Both the position numbers and the translations under genes were made by a program. The notes under the pieces were generated by a model. That model did no database searches and was not told the origin of the DNA. It saw only the letters and a list, made by a program, of their open reading frames with translations. From Pseudomonas marginalis (GTDB lineage Bacteria; Pseudomonadota; Gammaproteobacteria; Pseudomonadales; Pseudomonadaceae), in the NCBI RefSeq assembly GCF_001645105.1, contig NZ_LKEG01000041.1, positions 1 to 64,000 of the forward strand: a stretch of DNA of 64,000 nucleotides, read 5' to 3'. Shown piece after piece: positions 1 through 8,507 of this stretch. Numbering within the stretch: position 1 is the stretch's first letter; every line of letters begins with the position of its first letter.

Positions 1-537
1 GAAACCGGTACCGTCGAGACGGATAAAGAGCTGCTGCGTAACCTGGTCGCCTACTACTGCGTCCTGGAAGGCATCTTCTTCTATTGCGGCTTCACCCAGA
101 TCCTGTCCATGGGCCGTCGCAACAAAATGACCGGCGTGGCCGAGCAGTTCCAGTACATCCTACGTGACGAGTCGATGCACCTGAACTTCGGTATCGATGT
201 GATCAACCAGATCAAAATCGAAAACCCGCATTTGTGGGATGCCGAGATGAAGGAAGAAGCGACCCAGATGATTCTGCAAGGGACGCAGCTGGAGATTGAA
301 TATGCGCGCGATACCATGCCGCGCGGCGTGTTGGGGATGAATGCGGCGATGATGGAAGATTACTTGAAGTTCATCGCTAACCGTCGCCTGTCGCAGATTG
401 GCTTGAAGGAAGAGTATCCAGGCACCACCAACCCGTTCCCGTGGATGAGCGAGATCATGGACTTGAAGAAAGAGAAAAACTTCTTCGAGACCCGCGTGAT
501 CGAATACCAGACCGGCGGCGCGTTGAGCTGGGACTGA
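1..537 (+). CDS. nrdB: Ribonucleoside-diphosphate reductase beta subunit, C-terminal part
   Basis: This is the last 178 residues of the class Ia ribonucleotide reductase small subunit; the 5' end lies before the window. NrdB houses the di-iron/tyrosyl radical cofactor used by NrdA to make dNTPs from NDPs. Two ligand-bearing helices remain: the Glu in [11 protein letters not shown] and the Glu/His pair in [10 protein letters not shown], matching the second half of the ferritin-like metal site (E204, E238 and H241 in E. coli numbering). The C-terminal tail that docks into NrdA is present and ends in LSWD. The reading frame is open from base 1. A REPIN follows 22 bp after the stop. Identity is secure; the missing half cannot be judged. 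Confidence 0.97.
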   Translation, partial: ETGTVETDKELLRNLVAYYCVLEGIFFYCGFTQILSMGRRNKMTGVAEQFQYILRDESMHLNFGIDVINQIKIENPHLWDAEMKEEATQMILQGTQLEIEYARDTMPRGVLGMNAAMMEDYLKFIANRRLSQIGLKEEYPGTTNPFPWMSEIMDLKKEKNFFETRVIEYQTGGALSWD

Positions 538-559
538 TCCACGGACGAGGCCCCAAAAT

Positions 560-646
560 GCGGGAGGGGGGTTGCCCCCGATGATGTTCGTTCAGTTCAA
601 GCTTCAGTGACTGATGCACCGCGATCGGGGGCAAGCCCCATCCCAC
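560..646. repeat. REPIN (inverted pair of REP palindromes), degenerate
   Basis: The left arm GCGGGAGGGGGGTTGCCCCCGAT and the right arm ATCGGGGGCAAGCCCCATCCCAC are inverted copies of the GTGGGAGGGGGCTTGCCCCC element seen elsewhere in the window, about 40 bp apart. Several mismatches (GCGGG for GTGGG, GGTTGCC for GCTTGCC, CCCCAT for CCCCCT) suggest an old, decaying copy. It lies between nrdB and the DUF1289 gene. Confidence 0.8.
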
Positions 647-687
647 AGGGGTTGCGGTGCACTATAGATCTTTGCAAATTGCCTCTT

Positions 688-1176
688 ATGCCCAATCAAA
701 CCATCAAGACACCTTGCGTCGGCCTGTGCTCCACCGTTTACGGGGACCTGGTCTGCCGGGGCTGCAAGCGTTATCACCATGAAGTGATCCAGTGGAATGG
801 CTACAACGCCGAGGAAAAACAAGCGGTGTGGCTGCGCCTGGAGCAATTGCTGGTGCAGGTGATGGCCAGCAAACTCGAGGTGTTTGATGCGCACCTGCTG
901 CGCCAGCAACTGGAAAATCGCAAGATCCGTTTTGTGCCGCACCAATCGCCGTATTGCTGGGCGTACCAACTGATTGCCCGGGGTGCGCGGGTGATTTCCA
1001 AGCTGGATGCGTATGGGCTGGCGTTGCTGCCGGAATTTCGTGAGCGCAGCCTGGCGGATTTGCGCGATGCGATTGACCGGGAATTTTTCCTGCTGTCCGA
1101 AGCGCATTACGAGCGGTATATCGCGCCGGGCTTTCTCAAGGAAGCGTTTGGGCCGGCCCTGATCGCCACGTTCTAG
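688..1176 (+). CDS. DUF1289 domain protein with long C-terminal extension
   Basis: This is a 162-residue protein. The N-terminal 30 residues carry the DUF1289 cysteine pattern TPCVGLCSTV...LVCRGCKR (C-x3-C then C-x2-C), a probable small metal-binding motif. Typical DUF1289 proteins are about 55-80 residues; here some 110 mostly helical residues follow. The ATG at 688 is chosen because the motif begins directly after it; the frame is open back to 607, but that part is REPIN-derived sequence. No good Shine-Dalgarno is visible. Function is unknown. Confidence 0.8.
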   Translation: MPNQTIKTPCVGLCSTVYGDLVCRGCKRYHHEVIQWNGYNAEEKQAVWLRLEQLLVQVMASKLEVFDAHLLRQQLENRKIRFVPHQSPYCWAYQLIARGARVISKLDAYGLALLPEFRERSLADLRDAIDREFFLLSEAHYERYIAPGFLKEAFGPALIATF

Positions 1177-1344
1177 ACAACACCCCATTTGGAGTTGCAT
1201 CGCTCAGCAGGTCAAGGACCTGCCGCGCCCGCGCGGGGCCGGCGTTGGCCACCAGCGAAGCCAGGGCATCGCGCCATTCATCCAGCCCCCTCGCACCGGC
1301 AATTGTGTTTAAAATGCCGCCCGCTCAACGAACGACGTTTAACG

Positions 1345-2259
1345 ATGAACCCAGACGCACTCGCCACCCTGCACGCCCACTTGCTCACAGCCCTGGCCAC
1401 CCCACCGGCGGAAACCCGGCGCCTGTTCCACGGCCGTGGCCGCTGCTGGCCGGGCCTGGAGCAATTGACCGTAGACTGGTTGCAAGGCGTGCTGCTGGTG
1501 GCGTTGTTCAAGGCGCCGGAAGCTGCGCAGTTGCAAGCCTTGAAGCAACTGCTGCAAACCCGATTCGGCACTTACACCGTCGCCCTGCAACACCGCTACC
1601 TGCCGCAAAGCACCACCGAATGGCTGGTGGGCGGCCCCGTCGACGAGCTGACCATCACCGAAGGCGGGCTGCGCTACCTGATCGACCTGGGTAAAAAACA
1701 GAACAGCGGGCTGTTCCTCGACATGCGCTACGGGCGCAATTGGGTGCGCGAACAGGCCAAAGGCCAGCGGGTGCTCAACCTGTTCGCCTACACGTGCGGG
1801 TTTTCGGTGGCGGCCATCGAAGGTGGCGCCGACCACGTAGTGAACCTGGACATGGCCCGTGGCGCCCTGAGCCGTGGCCGCGACAACCATCGCCTCAATG
1901 GTCATGACCTGAGCAAGGTCAGCTTCCTGGGCCACGACCTGTTCAAGTCCTGGGCCAAGGTCACGCATGGCGGCCCCTACGACCTGGTGATCATCGACCC
2001 ACCGTCGTTCCAGAAAGGCAGCTTCCTGCTGACCAAGGACTACCAGCGCGTCCTGCGTCGCCTGCCGGATCTGCTCACGCCACAGGGCACGGTACTGGCC
2101 TGCATGAACGACCCGGCCTTTGGCGAAGACTTCCTGATCGACGGCGTGACACGCGAGGCCCCTGGGCTGCGCTTTGTCGAACGGCTGCAAAACCCGCCGG
2201 AATTTCCTGATATTGACGCGCAAAGTGGCTTAAAGGCACTGGTGTTCCGCCAAGGCTGA
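1345..2259 (+). CDS. Class I SAM-dependent methyltransferase (RlmK/RlmL-I-like Rossmann domain)
   Basis: This 304-residue protein has a C-terminal SAM-binding Rossmann fold. Motif I is VLNLFAYTCGFSVAA, an acidic motif II residue follows in VVNLDMARGALSRG, and the catalytic-type motif is YDLVIIDPPSFQKG (DPPS). This arrangement is typical of the 23S rRNA m5C/m7G methyltransferase relatives (RlmI/RlmK family), but the first 100 residues show no PUA or THUMP domain I can recognise, so the substrate is not assignable. The ATG at 1345 is preferred to an in-frame ATG at 1189, because the 52 extra codons look non-coding. It is a single-gene unit. Confidence 0.85.
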   Translation: MNPDALATLHAHLLTALATPPAETRRLFHGRGRCWPGLEQLTVDWLQGVLLVALFKAPEAAQLQALKQLLQTRFGTYTVALQHRYLPQSTTEWLVGGPVDELTITEGGLRYLIDLGKKQNSGLFLDMRYGRNWVREQAKGQRVLNLFAYTCGFSVAAIEGGADHVVNLDMARGALSRGRDNHRLNGHDLSKVSFLGHDLFKSWAKVTHGGPYDLVIIDPPSFQKGSFLLTKDYQRVLRRLPDLLTPQGTVLACMNDPAFGEDFLIDGVTREAPGLRFVERLQNPPEFPDIDAQSGLKALVFRQG

Positions 2260-2407
2260 TGCCGAAACTGCCTACGCTTGCTACGCTAAGTGATACGCCG
2301 GGTGGTGAACCTTCTTACCCCCTTCCCGGTCGATACCTGCATCCCCCGGCCAGACTCGACGGCGTCACGTCGTCGGCTGCCCTGTTTCACCTTTTGGAGA
2401 TCCGCCC

Positions 2408-3124
2408 GTGATATCGACCCTGCATGTAGCCAGACTCAAAGCCTGGGGCGCCCACGGCTTCACCGCCACCGGTGTGGTATTGGCCTTCCTGGCCACCCTG
2501 GCGCTGCTGGAAAACTCACCCAAGGCCTGCCTGCTCTGGCTGGGCCTGGCGTTGGTGGTAGACGGTGTCGACGGCTCACTGGCGCGACGGGTGAATGTCA
2601 GCACGGTACTGCCCAGTTTCGACGGCTCGGTGCTCGACCTGGTGATCGATTACCTCACCTACGTGTTTATTCCGGCACTGTTTATCTACCGCTATATCGA
2701 CCTGCCGGAATTTACCCACCTGCTGACGGTGTCGGTGATCCTGGTGTCGTCGCTGTTCTGCTTCTGCAACGTGAACATGAAGAGCAAAGACAACTACTTC
2801 GTCGGCTTCCCCGCCGCGTGGAACGTGGTTGCGCTGTGCGTCTATATCATCCAGCCGGAAGCCTGGGTGACTTTGCTCACCGTGATTGGCCTGGCGCTGC
2901 TGACGGTGACGCCGATGAAGTTCCTGCACCCGTTCCGCGTCAAGCGGTTCATGCCGATCAATATCGCCGTGACCACGATCTGGTTGCTGTGCAGCTTCTT
3001 GATGGTGGTGGACTATCCCAACACCAACCCGTGGACGTTTGGGTTGTGGTCGCTGATGTCGGCGTATTTCCTCGGGATTTGTATCTGGCGCACGGCCCTG
3101 GAGTGGCTGGGAACACACAAATGA
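2408..3124 (+). CDS. pcs: Phosphatidylcholine synthase (CDP-diacylglycerol:choline)
   Basis: This is a 238-residue integral membrane CDP-alcohol phosphotransferase. The family signature appears around residues 50-80 as DGVDGSLARR followed by DGSVLDLVID, giving the D-x2-D-G-x2-A-R and D-x3-D metal-binding acidic residues. Seven or eight hydrophobic segments span the chain. Length and the short spacing at the second Asp motif fit bacterial Pcs, which condenses CDP-diacylglycerol with choline in the inner membrane. The start is GTG, with GGAGA at 2396-2400 spaced 7 nt from it. A REPIN follows the stop. Confidence 0.92.
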   Translation: MISTLHVARLKAWGAHGFTATGVVLAFLATLALLENSPKACLLWLGLALVVDGVDGSLARRVNVSTVLPSFDGSVLDLVIDYLTYVFIPALFIYRYIDLPEFTHLLTVSVILVSSLFCFCNVNMKSKDNYFVGFPAAWNVVALCVYIIQPEAWVTLLTVIGLALLTVTPMKFLHPFRVKRFMPINIAVTTIWLLCSFLMVVDYPNTNPWTFGLWSLMSAYFLGICIWRTALEWLGTHK

Positions 3125-3143
3125 CCCGGTGAACACTCTGTAA

Positions 3144-3233
3144 ATGTGGAGGGGGCTTGCCCCCGATAGCGGTGGGCCAGCTAAAGATGAGTGAGCTGGA
3201 GCACCGCCATCGGGGGCAAGCCCCCTCCCACAT
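3144..3233. repeat. REPIN, GTGGGAGGGGGCTTGCC family
   Basis: The left arm starts ATGTGGAGGGGGCTTGCCCC and the right arm ends GGGGCAAGCCCCCTCCCACAT, an inverted pair around a spacer of about 45 bp that itself contains partial inverted symmetry (GCGGTGG...CCACCGC-like). It lies between pcs and the TSUP gene and could act as an mRNA 3' hairpin. Confidence 0.9.
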
Positions 3234-3306
3234 TTGGATTTGCAGACTCCCCGCGAGTAAGATGGCGGCCTTTCGCTTAGCGCCCTGCCAATAATAAGCC
3301 CTGACC

Positions 3307-4086
3307 ATGCCCTTCGAACTCAGCGTAGACCTCACCACCCTCGCCATCCTGGCGGCGGTCGCCTTTATCGCCGGTTTCATCGATGCCATCGCCGGCGGCG
3401 GGGGCTTGCTCACCACGCCCGCCCTGCTCACCGCCGGCATGCCGCCGCACTTGGTACTGGGCACCAACAAGCTCAGCTCCACCTTCGGCTCGGCCACCGC
3501 CAGCTTCACCTTTTACCGCCGCAAGCTGTTCCACCCGCGCCAGTGGGTGCACGCCATTGTCGGCACGCTGATTGGCGCCCTCGCTGGCGCGGTAGTGGCC
3601 CACTACCTGCCGGCTGAAACCCTGAACAAGATGCTGCCGGTGATCGTGTTCGGCTGTGGCCTTTACCTGTTGTTCGGCGGCACGCCCAAGGCGCCGCTGG
3701 ATGCCGACGCGCCGATCAAGAAGAAGTGGCAATCCACCCAGGGCTTCGGCCTGGGCTTCTACGATGGCGTGGCGGGTCCGGGCACCGGCGCGTTCTGGAC
3801 CGTCAGCACGATGCTGTTGCACCCCATCGACTTGGTGAAGGCCAGCGGCGTGGCGCGCAGCATGAACTTCGTCAGCAACGCGGCGGCACTGTCGGTGTTT
3901 ATCTTCAACGGCTCGGTGGACTGGATCGTCGGCCTGGCCATGGGCGTATCGGTGATGTGTGGCGCGTTCTTTGGCGCACGCAGCGCGATCAGCGGCGGCG
4001 CCAAATTCATTCGCCCGGTGTTCATCACCGTGGTCCTCGGCCTGACGGTGCGCCTAGCCTGGCAGCACTGGTTCAGCGTGGCCTAG
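3307..4086 (+). CDS. TSUP family membrane transporter (TauE/SafE)
   Basis: This is a 259-residue inner-membrane protein of the TSUP/DUF81 family, whose members export sulfite, sulfoacetate or related organosulfonate anions. It has about eight hydrophobic segments. The first repeat shows the conserved [23 protein letters not shown] and [15 protein letters not shown] stretches, and the second half repeats the pattern with [15 protein letters not shown]. The specific substrate is unknown. The 3' end overlaps the convergent nudC gene by 33 bp. Confidence 0.88.
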   Translation: MPFELSVDLTTLAILAAVAFIAGFIDAIAGGGGLLTTPALLTAGMPPHLVLGTNKLSSTFGSATASFTFYRRKLFHPRQWVHAIVGTLIGALAGAVVAHYLPAETLNKMLPVIVFGCGLYLLFGGTPKAPLDADAPIKKKWQSTQGFGLGFYDGVAGPGTGAFWTVSTMLLHPIDLVKASGVARSMNFVSNAAALSVFIFNGSVDWIVGLAMGVSVMCGAFFGARSAISGGAKFIRPVFITVVLGLTVRLAWQHWFSVA

Positions 4087-4887
4087 GCGACGGGCCAGGT
4101 AGAGGTCGATCAGGTAACGCGCAATCGAGCGTGACGCCGGCAGCGGCGGCAGGTTGTGGATGTTGAACCACTGCGCGTCCTCGATCTCGTCAGCCTGGGG
4201 CACGATGTCGCCACCGGCGTACTCGGCATGGAAGCCGAGCATCATCGAATGCGGGAACGGCCAGCACTGGCTGCCCATGTACTGGATATTCTTGACCTCC
4301 ACCTGCACTTCCTCGCGTACCTCGCGGATCAGGCAGTCTTCGGCCGACTCACCCGGCTCGGCAAACCCCGCCAACGTGCTGTACACCCCCGTGACAAAGC
4401 GTGGCGAACGCGCCAGCAGGATCTCGTCGCCACGGGTCACCAGCACGATCATGCTCGGCGAAATCCGCGGGTAGCTGCGCAGGTCACAGGCCTGGCAATA
4501 CATCGCACGCTCGCGCGGCACCTGGACCATGGGCTGGCCGCAACTGCCGCAAAACCGATGCTCGCGCGCCCACGTACCGATCTGCGCGGCGTAACCCAGC
4601 ACTTTGTACAAGGTGTGGTCGCCTTGCAGCATGAAGCCGCGCAGGCCTTGCCAACTGCAGCCCGGCACTTCACCGGCGCTATTGAGTTCCAGCAGGTACA
4701 CCGGCTCACCGTCGAGGTGGCCGATGCCGTGTTCGGCGAACACCGACAGGTCCTGGCGCTTGAGCCATTCCCGGGGGAACAAGGGGCCATTGGTGTCATG
4801 CAAAAAGCCGTCGCGGCTGCGGGCAACGGCCCAGCCGCCGGGGGTGTCGTTGTCCAGCAGCGTTGTGGTAATCCAGCCTGGGGTCAT
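4054..4887 (-). CDS. nudC: NAD(+) diphosphatase NudC (NADH pyrophosphatase)
   Basis: This 277-residue Nudix hydrolase cleaves NAD(H) into NMN(H) and AMP, and in E. coli also decaps NAD-RNA. It carries a zinc ribbon (CGSCG...CQAC, about residues 110-130), a Nudix box [21 protein letters not shown], and the NudC array around residue 200, here SQCWPFPHS where the usual form is SQPWPFPxS. The in-frame TTG at 4896 overlaps the upstream crotonase stop (TTGA). I prefer the ATG at 4887, 9 bases further in, because GTGGA lies at a workable distance upstream. It is cotranscribed with the crotonase gene. Confidence 0.93.
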   Translation of the reverse strand: MTPGWITTTLLDNDTPGGWAVARSRDGFLHDTNGPLFPREWLKRQDLSVFAEHGIGHLDGEPVYLLELNSAGEVPGCSWQGLRGFMLQGDHTLYKVLGYAAQIGTWAREHRFCGSCGQPMVQVPRERAMYCQACDLRSYPRISPSMIVLVTRGDEILLARSPRFVTGVYSTLAGFAEPGESAEDCLIREVREEVQVEVKNIQYMGSQCWPFPHSMMLGFHAEYAGGDIVPQADEIEDAQWFNIHNLPPLPASRSIARYLIDLYLARRLGHAEPVLPG

Positions 4888-4892
4888 GTCAG

Positions 4893-5705
4893 TCAATCCA
4901 CGAATTCGGGTTTCTGCTTACTCATATGGGCCGCGATGGCCACGCGCAGGTCGTTGGATTGCAACATAGCCGAGTTCCAGGTGGCAACGTATTCCAAGCC
5001 GTCATTGACCGTATGGTCACGCATGTAGCTGATCATGGCCTTGGTGCCGGTGACCGCAATCGGCGATTTGGCGGCAATTTCATGGGCGATTTCCATCACC
5101 CCGGCCAACAGGCTGTCCTGATCGGGATAAACGCGATTGACCAGGCCGATGCTGCGCGCCTCCTCGGCGCCGAACTGGCGGCCGGTATAGGCCAACTCGC
5201 GCAGCATGCCGTCACCGATGATGCGCGGCAGGCGCTGCAGGGTGCCGACGTCGGCCGCCATGCCGATGTCGATTTCCTTGATCGAGAACTGCGCGCCGTC
5301 AGCCGCGTAGCGCATGTCGCAGGCGCTGATCAGGTCAATGGCACCGCCGATGCAATAGCCCTGGATCGCCGCCAGCACCGGCTTGCGGCAGTTGTCGACG
5401 GCATTGAACGAGGCTTGCAGTTCGAGGATTTTGCGGCGCAAAAGGCGCGCGTTGCGGCCCACGTCCTTGCCGAACTCGTTGGCCACCGAGGCCAGCATCA
5501 TCAGGTCGATGCCGGAGGAGAAATGCTTGCCGGCCCCGCTGAGCACCACGGCGCGTACGGCGTCGGTGTCTTCGACCCATTGGAAGATGTCGATGATTTC
5601 GGTCCAGAACGCCGCGTTCATCGCGTTGATCTTTTCCGGACGGTTGATCTGCACATGGGCAACGTTGCCGGCGAGTTCGACGACGAAAGCTTGGTATTCG
5701 GACAT
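4893..5705 (-). CDS. Crotonase-family enoyl-CoA hydratase/isomerase
   Basis: This 270-residue crotonase-fold protein shows the oxyanion-hole segments [15 protein letters not shown] (about 60-75) and [21 protein letters not shown] (about 115-135). An acidic residue in [16 protein letters not shown] sits where dienoyl-CoA isomerases of the ECH1 type carry a catalytic Asp/Glu, and the [17 protein letters not shown] stretch is characteristic of that branch. Delta3,5-delta2,4-dienoyl-CoA isomerase activity in beta-oxidation is therefore plausible, but simple hydratase activity is not excluded. The start ATG at 5705 is chosen because the residues before it are not conserved-looking. Confidence 0.85.
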   Translation of the reverse strand: MSEYQAFVVELAGNVAHVQINRPEKINAMNAAFWTEIIDIFQWVEDTDAVRAVVLSGAGKHFSSGIDLMMLASVANEFGKDVGRNARLLRRKILELQASFNAVDNCRKPVLAAIQGYCIGGAIDLISACDMRYAADGAQFSIKEIDIGMAADVGTLQRLPRIIGDGMLRELAYTGRQFGAEEARSIGLVNRVYPDQDSLLAGVMEIAHEIAAKSPIAVTGTKAMISYMRDHTVNDGLEYVATWNSAMLQSNDLRVAIAAHMSKQKPEFVD

Positions 5706-5796
5706 GGCAGTGATCCCTGACTGGCGAGTGATGAGGCCCGAACTATAACAAGGGTGCACCACGACGCATCAGCCAAAAACAGGACGGGCAAACGTA

Positions 5797-5910
5797 ATGA
5801 AATGTTGTGGGCGCACCGTTATCAACCTGGCCAATGGCGCACTGCTGGCGATCATCCTCGCTGTGGTCGGTTCGGTCTGCGTGAGCAAGCTGTGCCAGCC
5901 GCGCAGGTAA
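5797..5910 (+). CDS. Putative 37-residue single-span membrane protein
   Basis: A short open frame lies in the 300-bp gap between the divergent crotonase and UPF0149 genes. It starts MKCCGRTVINLANG, continues with a hydrophobic stretch of about 16 residues (ALLAIILAVVGSVCV) and ends SKLCQPRR. This is one plausible transmembrane helix with basic residues at both ends and four cysteines. A purine-rich AGGACGGG lies 8-15 nt before the ATG. Nothing else occupies the gap. It could be a real small protein or chance; only composition and position support it. Confidence 0.4.
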   Translation: MKCCGRTVINLANGALLAIILAVVGSVCVSKLCQPRR

Positions 5911-6006
5911 AACACTGCAAAGCGCTGGATAAAACCCTGCACACACGCCATCCTTCGCGCTTTAAGCCGCCTCACCTGCGGCGCTCGACGTTTAAAGGAT
6001 ATGCCC

Positions 6007-6570
6007 ATGCACGCCCACCCCCTCACCGCCGCCGACTTCGAATTCATCGAAGACACCCTGCTCAAGTACGGCGACGACCATTCGGTCCTGAACCTGGCCG
6101 AACTCCACGGCTACTTCACCGCGCTGGTCTCCAGCCCGGTCCAAGTGGATGTGGCAGAGTGGTTCCCGGCGATCTGGGGCGGGCAAAACCCCGACTGGAA
6201 CAACATGGACGAAGCGCAAAGCTTCCTCGAACTGTGCGTGCGCCACATCAACACCCTGGCCAGCCAACTGGCCACCGACGCGCAAGGCTTCAAGGCCCGC
6301 TTCGACGAAACCGAACACCAGGGCCAGAACGTCACCCTCGCCGAAGAATGGTGCTTTGGCTACATCCGCGGCGCCGCCATCGGCAACTGGCCGGAACTGC
6401 CGGCAGAACAGGCCGCCCTGCTGGAAAAAATCTCCTGGTGCGCCGAACAAGACAACTTCGAACTGCCCGCCGACCTGGACGTACAAGCACACCAGCAACG
6501 CGTCAGCGAAATCGAACCGGCAGCGCGGGCGTTGCATGATTATTGGTTGGCAAAGCGATACGTGCTGTAG
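6007..6570 (+). CDS. UPF0149 (YecA/YgfB) family protein
   Basis: This 187-residue protein resembles the UPF0149 fold of YgfB/YecA, mostly helical with conserved LHGYFTAL (about residue 35-43) and EEWCFGYIRGAA (about 115-126). The C-terminal SEC-C zinc motif of YecA is absent, so only the helical domain is present. ATG 6007 is chosen over ATG 6001 because AAAGGA at 5994-5999 is 7 nt from the former and 1 nt from the latter. Molecular function is unknown. Confidence 0.85.
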   Translation: MHAHPLTAADFEFIEDTLLKYGDDHSVLNLAELHGYFTALVSSPVQVDVAEWFPAIWGGQNPDWNNMDEAQSFLELCVRHINTLASQLATDAQGFKARFDETEHQGQNVTLAEEWCFGYIRGAAIGNWPELPAEQAALLEKISWCAEQDNFELPADLDVQAHQQRVSEIEPAARALHDYWLAKRYVL

Positions 6571-6620
6571 ATCTTGATCTCAAGCGCCCCGTCAAACACG
6601 CTGGCCGGGATTCGACAGGG

Positions 6621-6643
6621 ATTTGGGGGCGGCCCCCCCAAAT
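6621..6643. other. G/C-rich inverted repeat between UPF0149 gene and aroA
   Basis: ATTTGGGGG and CCCCCAAAT flank a short centre, giving a 9-bp perfect stem 50 bp after the UPF0149 stop. No T-run follows on either strand, so it is not a standard intrinsic terminator. It may be a degenerate 3' processing hairpin. Confidence 0.4.
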
Positions 6644-6767
6644 AACGGATAGGCACACCGCACCACCGCCATCGCAAGCTCGACAAGCACCACACCTATA
6701 CCCGATCATTCAAATCCGCCCGTCGGCCACTCCATCCCACCTTGCCTTGAATCAGGAGCCTTGTACC

Positions 6768-8024
6768 TTGAGTTCGCAGAAAACCGTGACCGTTACACCG
6801 CCCAACGCCCCCCTCAACGGCAAGGTCGCCCCCCCCGGCTCCAAATCCATCACCAACCGCGCCCTGCTGCTGGCCGCCCTGGCCAAGGGCACCAGCCGCC
6901 TCAGCGGCACCCTCAAGAGCGACGACACCCGCCACATGTCAGTGGCCCTGCGCCAAATGGGCGTCACCATCGACGAACCCGACGACACCACCTTCGTCGT
7001 CACCGGCCAAGGCAAACTGCAACTGCCGCCGCAGCCACTGTTCCTCGGCAACGCCGGCACCGCCATGCGCTTCCTCACCGCCGCCGTGGCCACCGTTGAA
7101 GGCACCGTGGTGCTCGACGGCGATGACTACATGCAAAAACGCCCAATCGGCCCGCTGCTGGAGACCCTCGGCCAGAACGGTATCCAGGTCGACAGCCCCA
7201 CCGGTTGCCCACCGGTCACCGTGCACGGCGTGGGCAAGATCAAAGCCAAGCGCTTCGAGATCGACGGCGGTCTGTCCAGCCAATACGTATCGGCCCTGCT
7301 GATGCTCGCAGCCTGCGGCGAAGCGCCGATTGAAGTGGCACTGACCGGCAAGGACATCGGCGCCCGTGGCTACGTGGACCTGACCCTGGACTGCATGCGT
7401 GCCTTCGGTGCCCAGGTTGAAGCCGTCAACGACACCACCTGGCGCGTCGCCCCTGGCGGCTACACCGCTCATGATTACCTGATCGAACCTGACGCCTCCG
7501 CCGCCACTTACCTGTGGGCCGCAGAAGTGCTGACCGGTGGCCGTATCGACATCGGCGTGGCCGCGCAGGATTTCACCCAGCCGGACGCCAAGGCCCAGGC
7601 CGTGATCGCGCAGTTCCCGAACATGCAAGCCACGGTGGTTGGCTCGCAGATGCAGGACGCTATCCCGACCCTGGCGGTGCTGGCTGCGTTCAACAACACC
7701 CCGGTGCGCTTCACTGAGCTGGCCAACTTGCGCGTCAAGGAATGTGACCGCGTCCAGGCGCTGCATGATGGCCTGAACGAAATCCGTCCGGGCCTGGCAA
7801 CCATCGAGGGCGATGACCTGCTGGTGGCCAGCGACCCGGCCCTGGCCGGCACTTCCTGCAACGCGCTGATCGACACCCACGCCGACCACCGCATCGCCAT
7901 GTGCTTTGCGCTGGCGGGCTTGAAAGTGTCAGGAATCAAGATCCAGGACCCCGACTGCGTGGGCAAGACCTATCCTGAATACTGGAATGCCCTGGGTAGC
8001 CTGGGCGTTCAACTGACCTACTAA
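6768..8024 (+). CDS. aroA: 3-phosphoshikimate 1-carboxyvinyltransferase (EPSP synthase), stand-alone copy
   Basis: This 418-residue enzyme transfers enolpyruvate from PEP to shikimate 3-phosphate in chorismate synthesis. Signature segments are PGSKSITNRALLLAALA near the N-terminus, LFLGNAGTAMRFLTAA around residue 85-100, the S3P-binding GGLSSQYVSALLM around 165, and LRVKECDR plus DHRIAMCFAL near the end. The start is a TTG at 6768 with AGGAG at 6754-6758. The frame is open upstream, but that 225-bp extension crosses a G/C hairpin and looks non-coding. Pseudomonads usually carry their main EPSP synthase fused to TyrA, so this free-standing copy is probably a paralogue. The position equivalent to E. 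coli Pro101 is Phe. Confidence 0.93.
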   Translation: MSSQKTVTVTPPNAPLNGKVAPPGSKSITNRALLLAALAKGTSRLSGTLKSDDTRHMSVALRQMGVTIDEPDDTTFVVTGQGKLQLPPQPLFLGNAGTAMRFLTAAVATVEGTVVLDGDDYMQKRPIGPLLETLGQNGIQVDSPTGCPPVTVHGVGKIKAKRFEIDGGLSSQYVSALLMLAACGEAPIEVALTGKDIGARGYVDLTLDCMRAFGAQVEAVNDTTWRVAPGGYTAHDYLIEPDASAATYLWAAEVLTGGRIDIGVAAQDFTQPDAKAQAVIAQFPNMQATVVGSQMQDAIPTLAVLAAFNNTPVRFTELANLRVKECDRVQALHDGLNEIRPGLATIEGDDLLVASDPALAGTSCNALIDTHADHRIAMCFALAGLKVSGIKIQDPDCVGKTYPEYWNALGSLGVQLTY

Positions 8025-8056
8025 ACTGTCGGCAACGGTGTGGGGAGGGAGTGATC

Positions 8057-8443
8057 ATGACAATTCGCCAACCCTGCCCACCTGCGTTATGTGACTGCGA
8101 GCGCGAACAACTGCTTGGCACCCCCTCGGCAGACCAACGCATCCTGCGACTGACCCGCCAGGAAGAGAAGAAGCTGCTGGAGCGCCTGGAAAACCTTCAA
8201 AGCCTGGAAGACCTGGAACACATGCAGCGCTTGATGTACCTGCAACTGGGTATCCGCGTACATGTCGCACCCGGCCACACTGAAGTCAAAAGCATGCGTG
8301 GGATTCAGATTGTGATCGACAAACTGCCAGGCTTGTGTCGCAAGACTCGGTTGTCGATTCCGGCCGCAATCCGTAAAGGTATGGAAAAACGGCCGGAGGT
8401 TGCTTATCGGTTGCTTGATGCACATGACCTGTTTGGACAGTAG
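8057..8443 (+). CDS. Hypothetical helical protein with N-terminal Cys cluster
   Basis: This 128-residue soluble protein follows aroA by 32 bp and may be cotranscribed. GGAGGGAG at 8044-8051 is a strong ribosome binding site for the ATG at 8057, better placed than for the in-frame GTG at 8051. It begins with CPPALCDCERE (three cysteines in eight residues), then a strongly charged leucine-rich segment (EEKKLLERLENLQSLEDLEHMQ) likely to form an amphipathic helix or coiled coil, then a basic C-terminal half. I do not recognise the family. Confidence 0.65.
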   Translation: MTIRQPCPPALCDCEREQLLGTPSADQRILRLTRQEEKKLLERLENLQSLEDLEHMQRLMYLQLGIRVHVAPGHTEVKSMRGIQIVIDKLPGLCRKTRLSIPAAIRKGMEKRPEVAYRLLDAHDLFGQ

Positions 8444-8507
8444 TCAGCCCTTTAAACGCGTCAGCACCCAGTTGCCGCAGGCACAGCGTCTGTCGTAGCT
8501 AAACCCG

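Noticed and set aside
1189..1344. 52-codon extension of the methyltransferase
   Set aside because: Composition is unlike coding sequence and the ATG at 1345 gives the natural domain start.
3144..3233. CRISPR-like or IS inverted repeats at the REPIN loci
   Set aside because: Each locus is one inverted pair of about 20-bp arms with no spacer array, no transposase gene and no target-site duplication seen; they fit REPINs.
6543..6767. N-terminal extension of aroA to 6543
   Set aside because: It overlaps the end of the UPF0149 gene and a G/C hairpin; the TTG at 6768 has AGGAG at proper spacing and EPSP synthases start near there.
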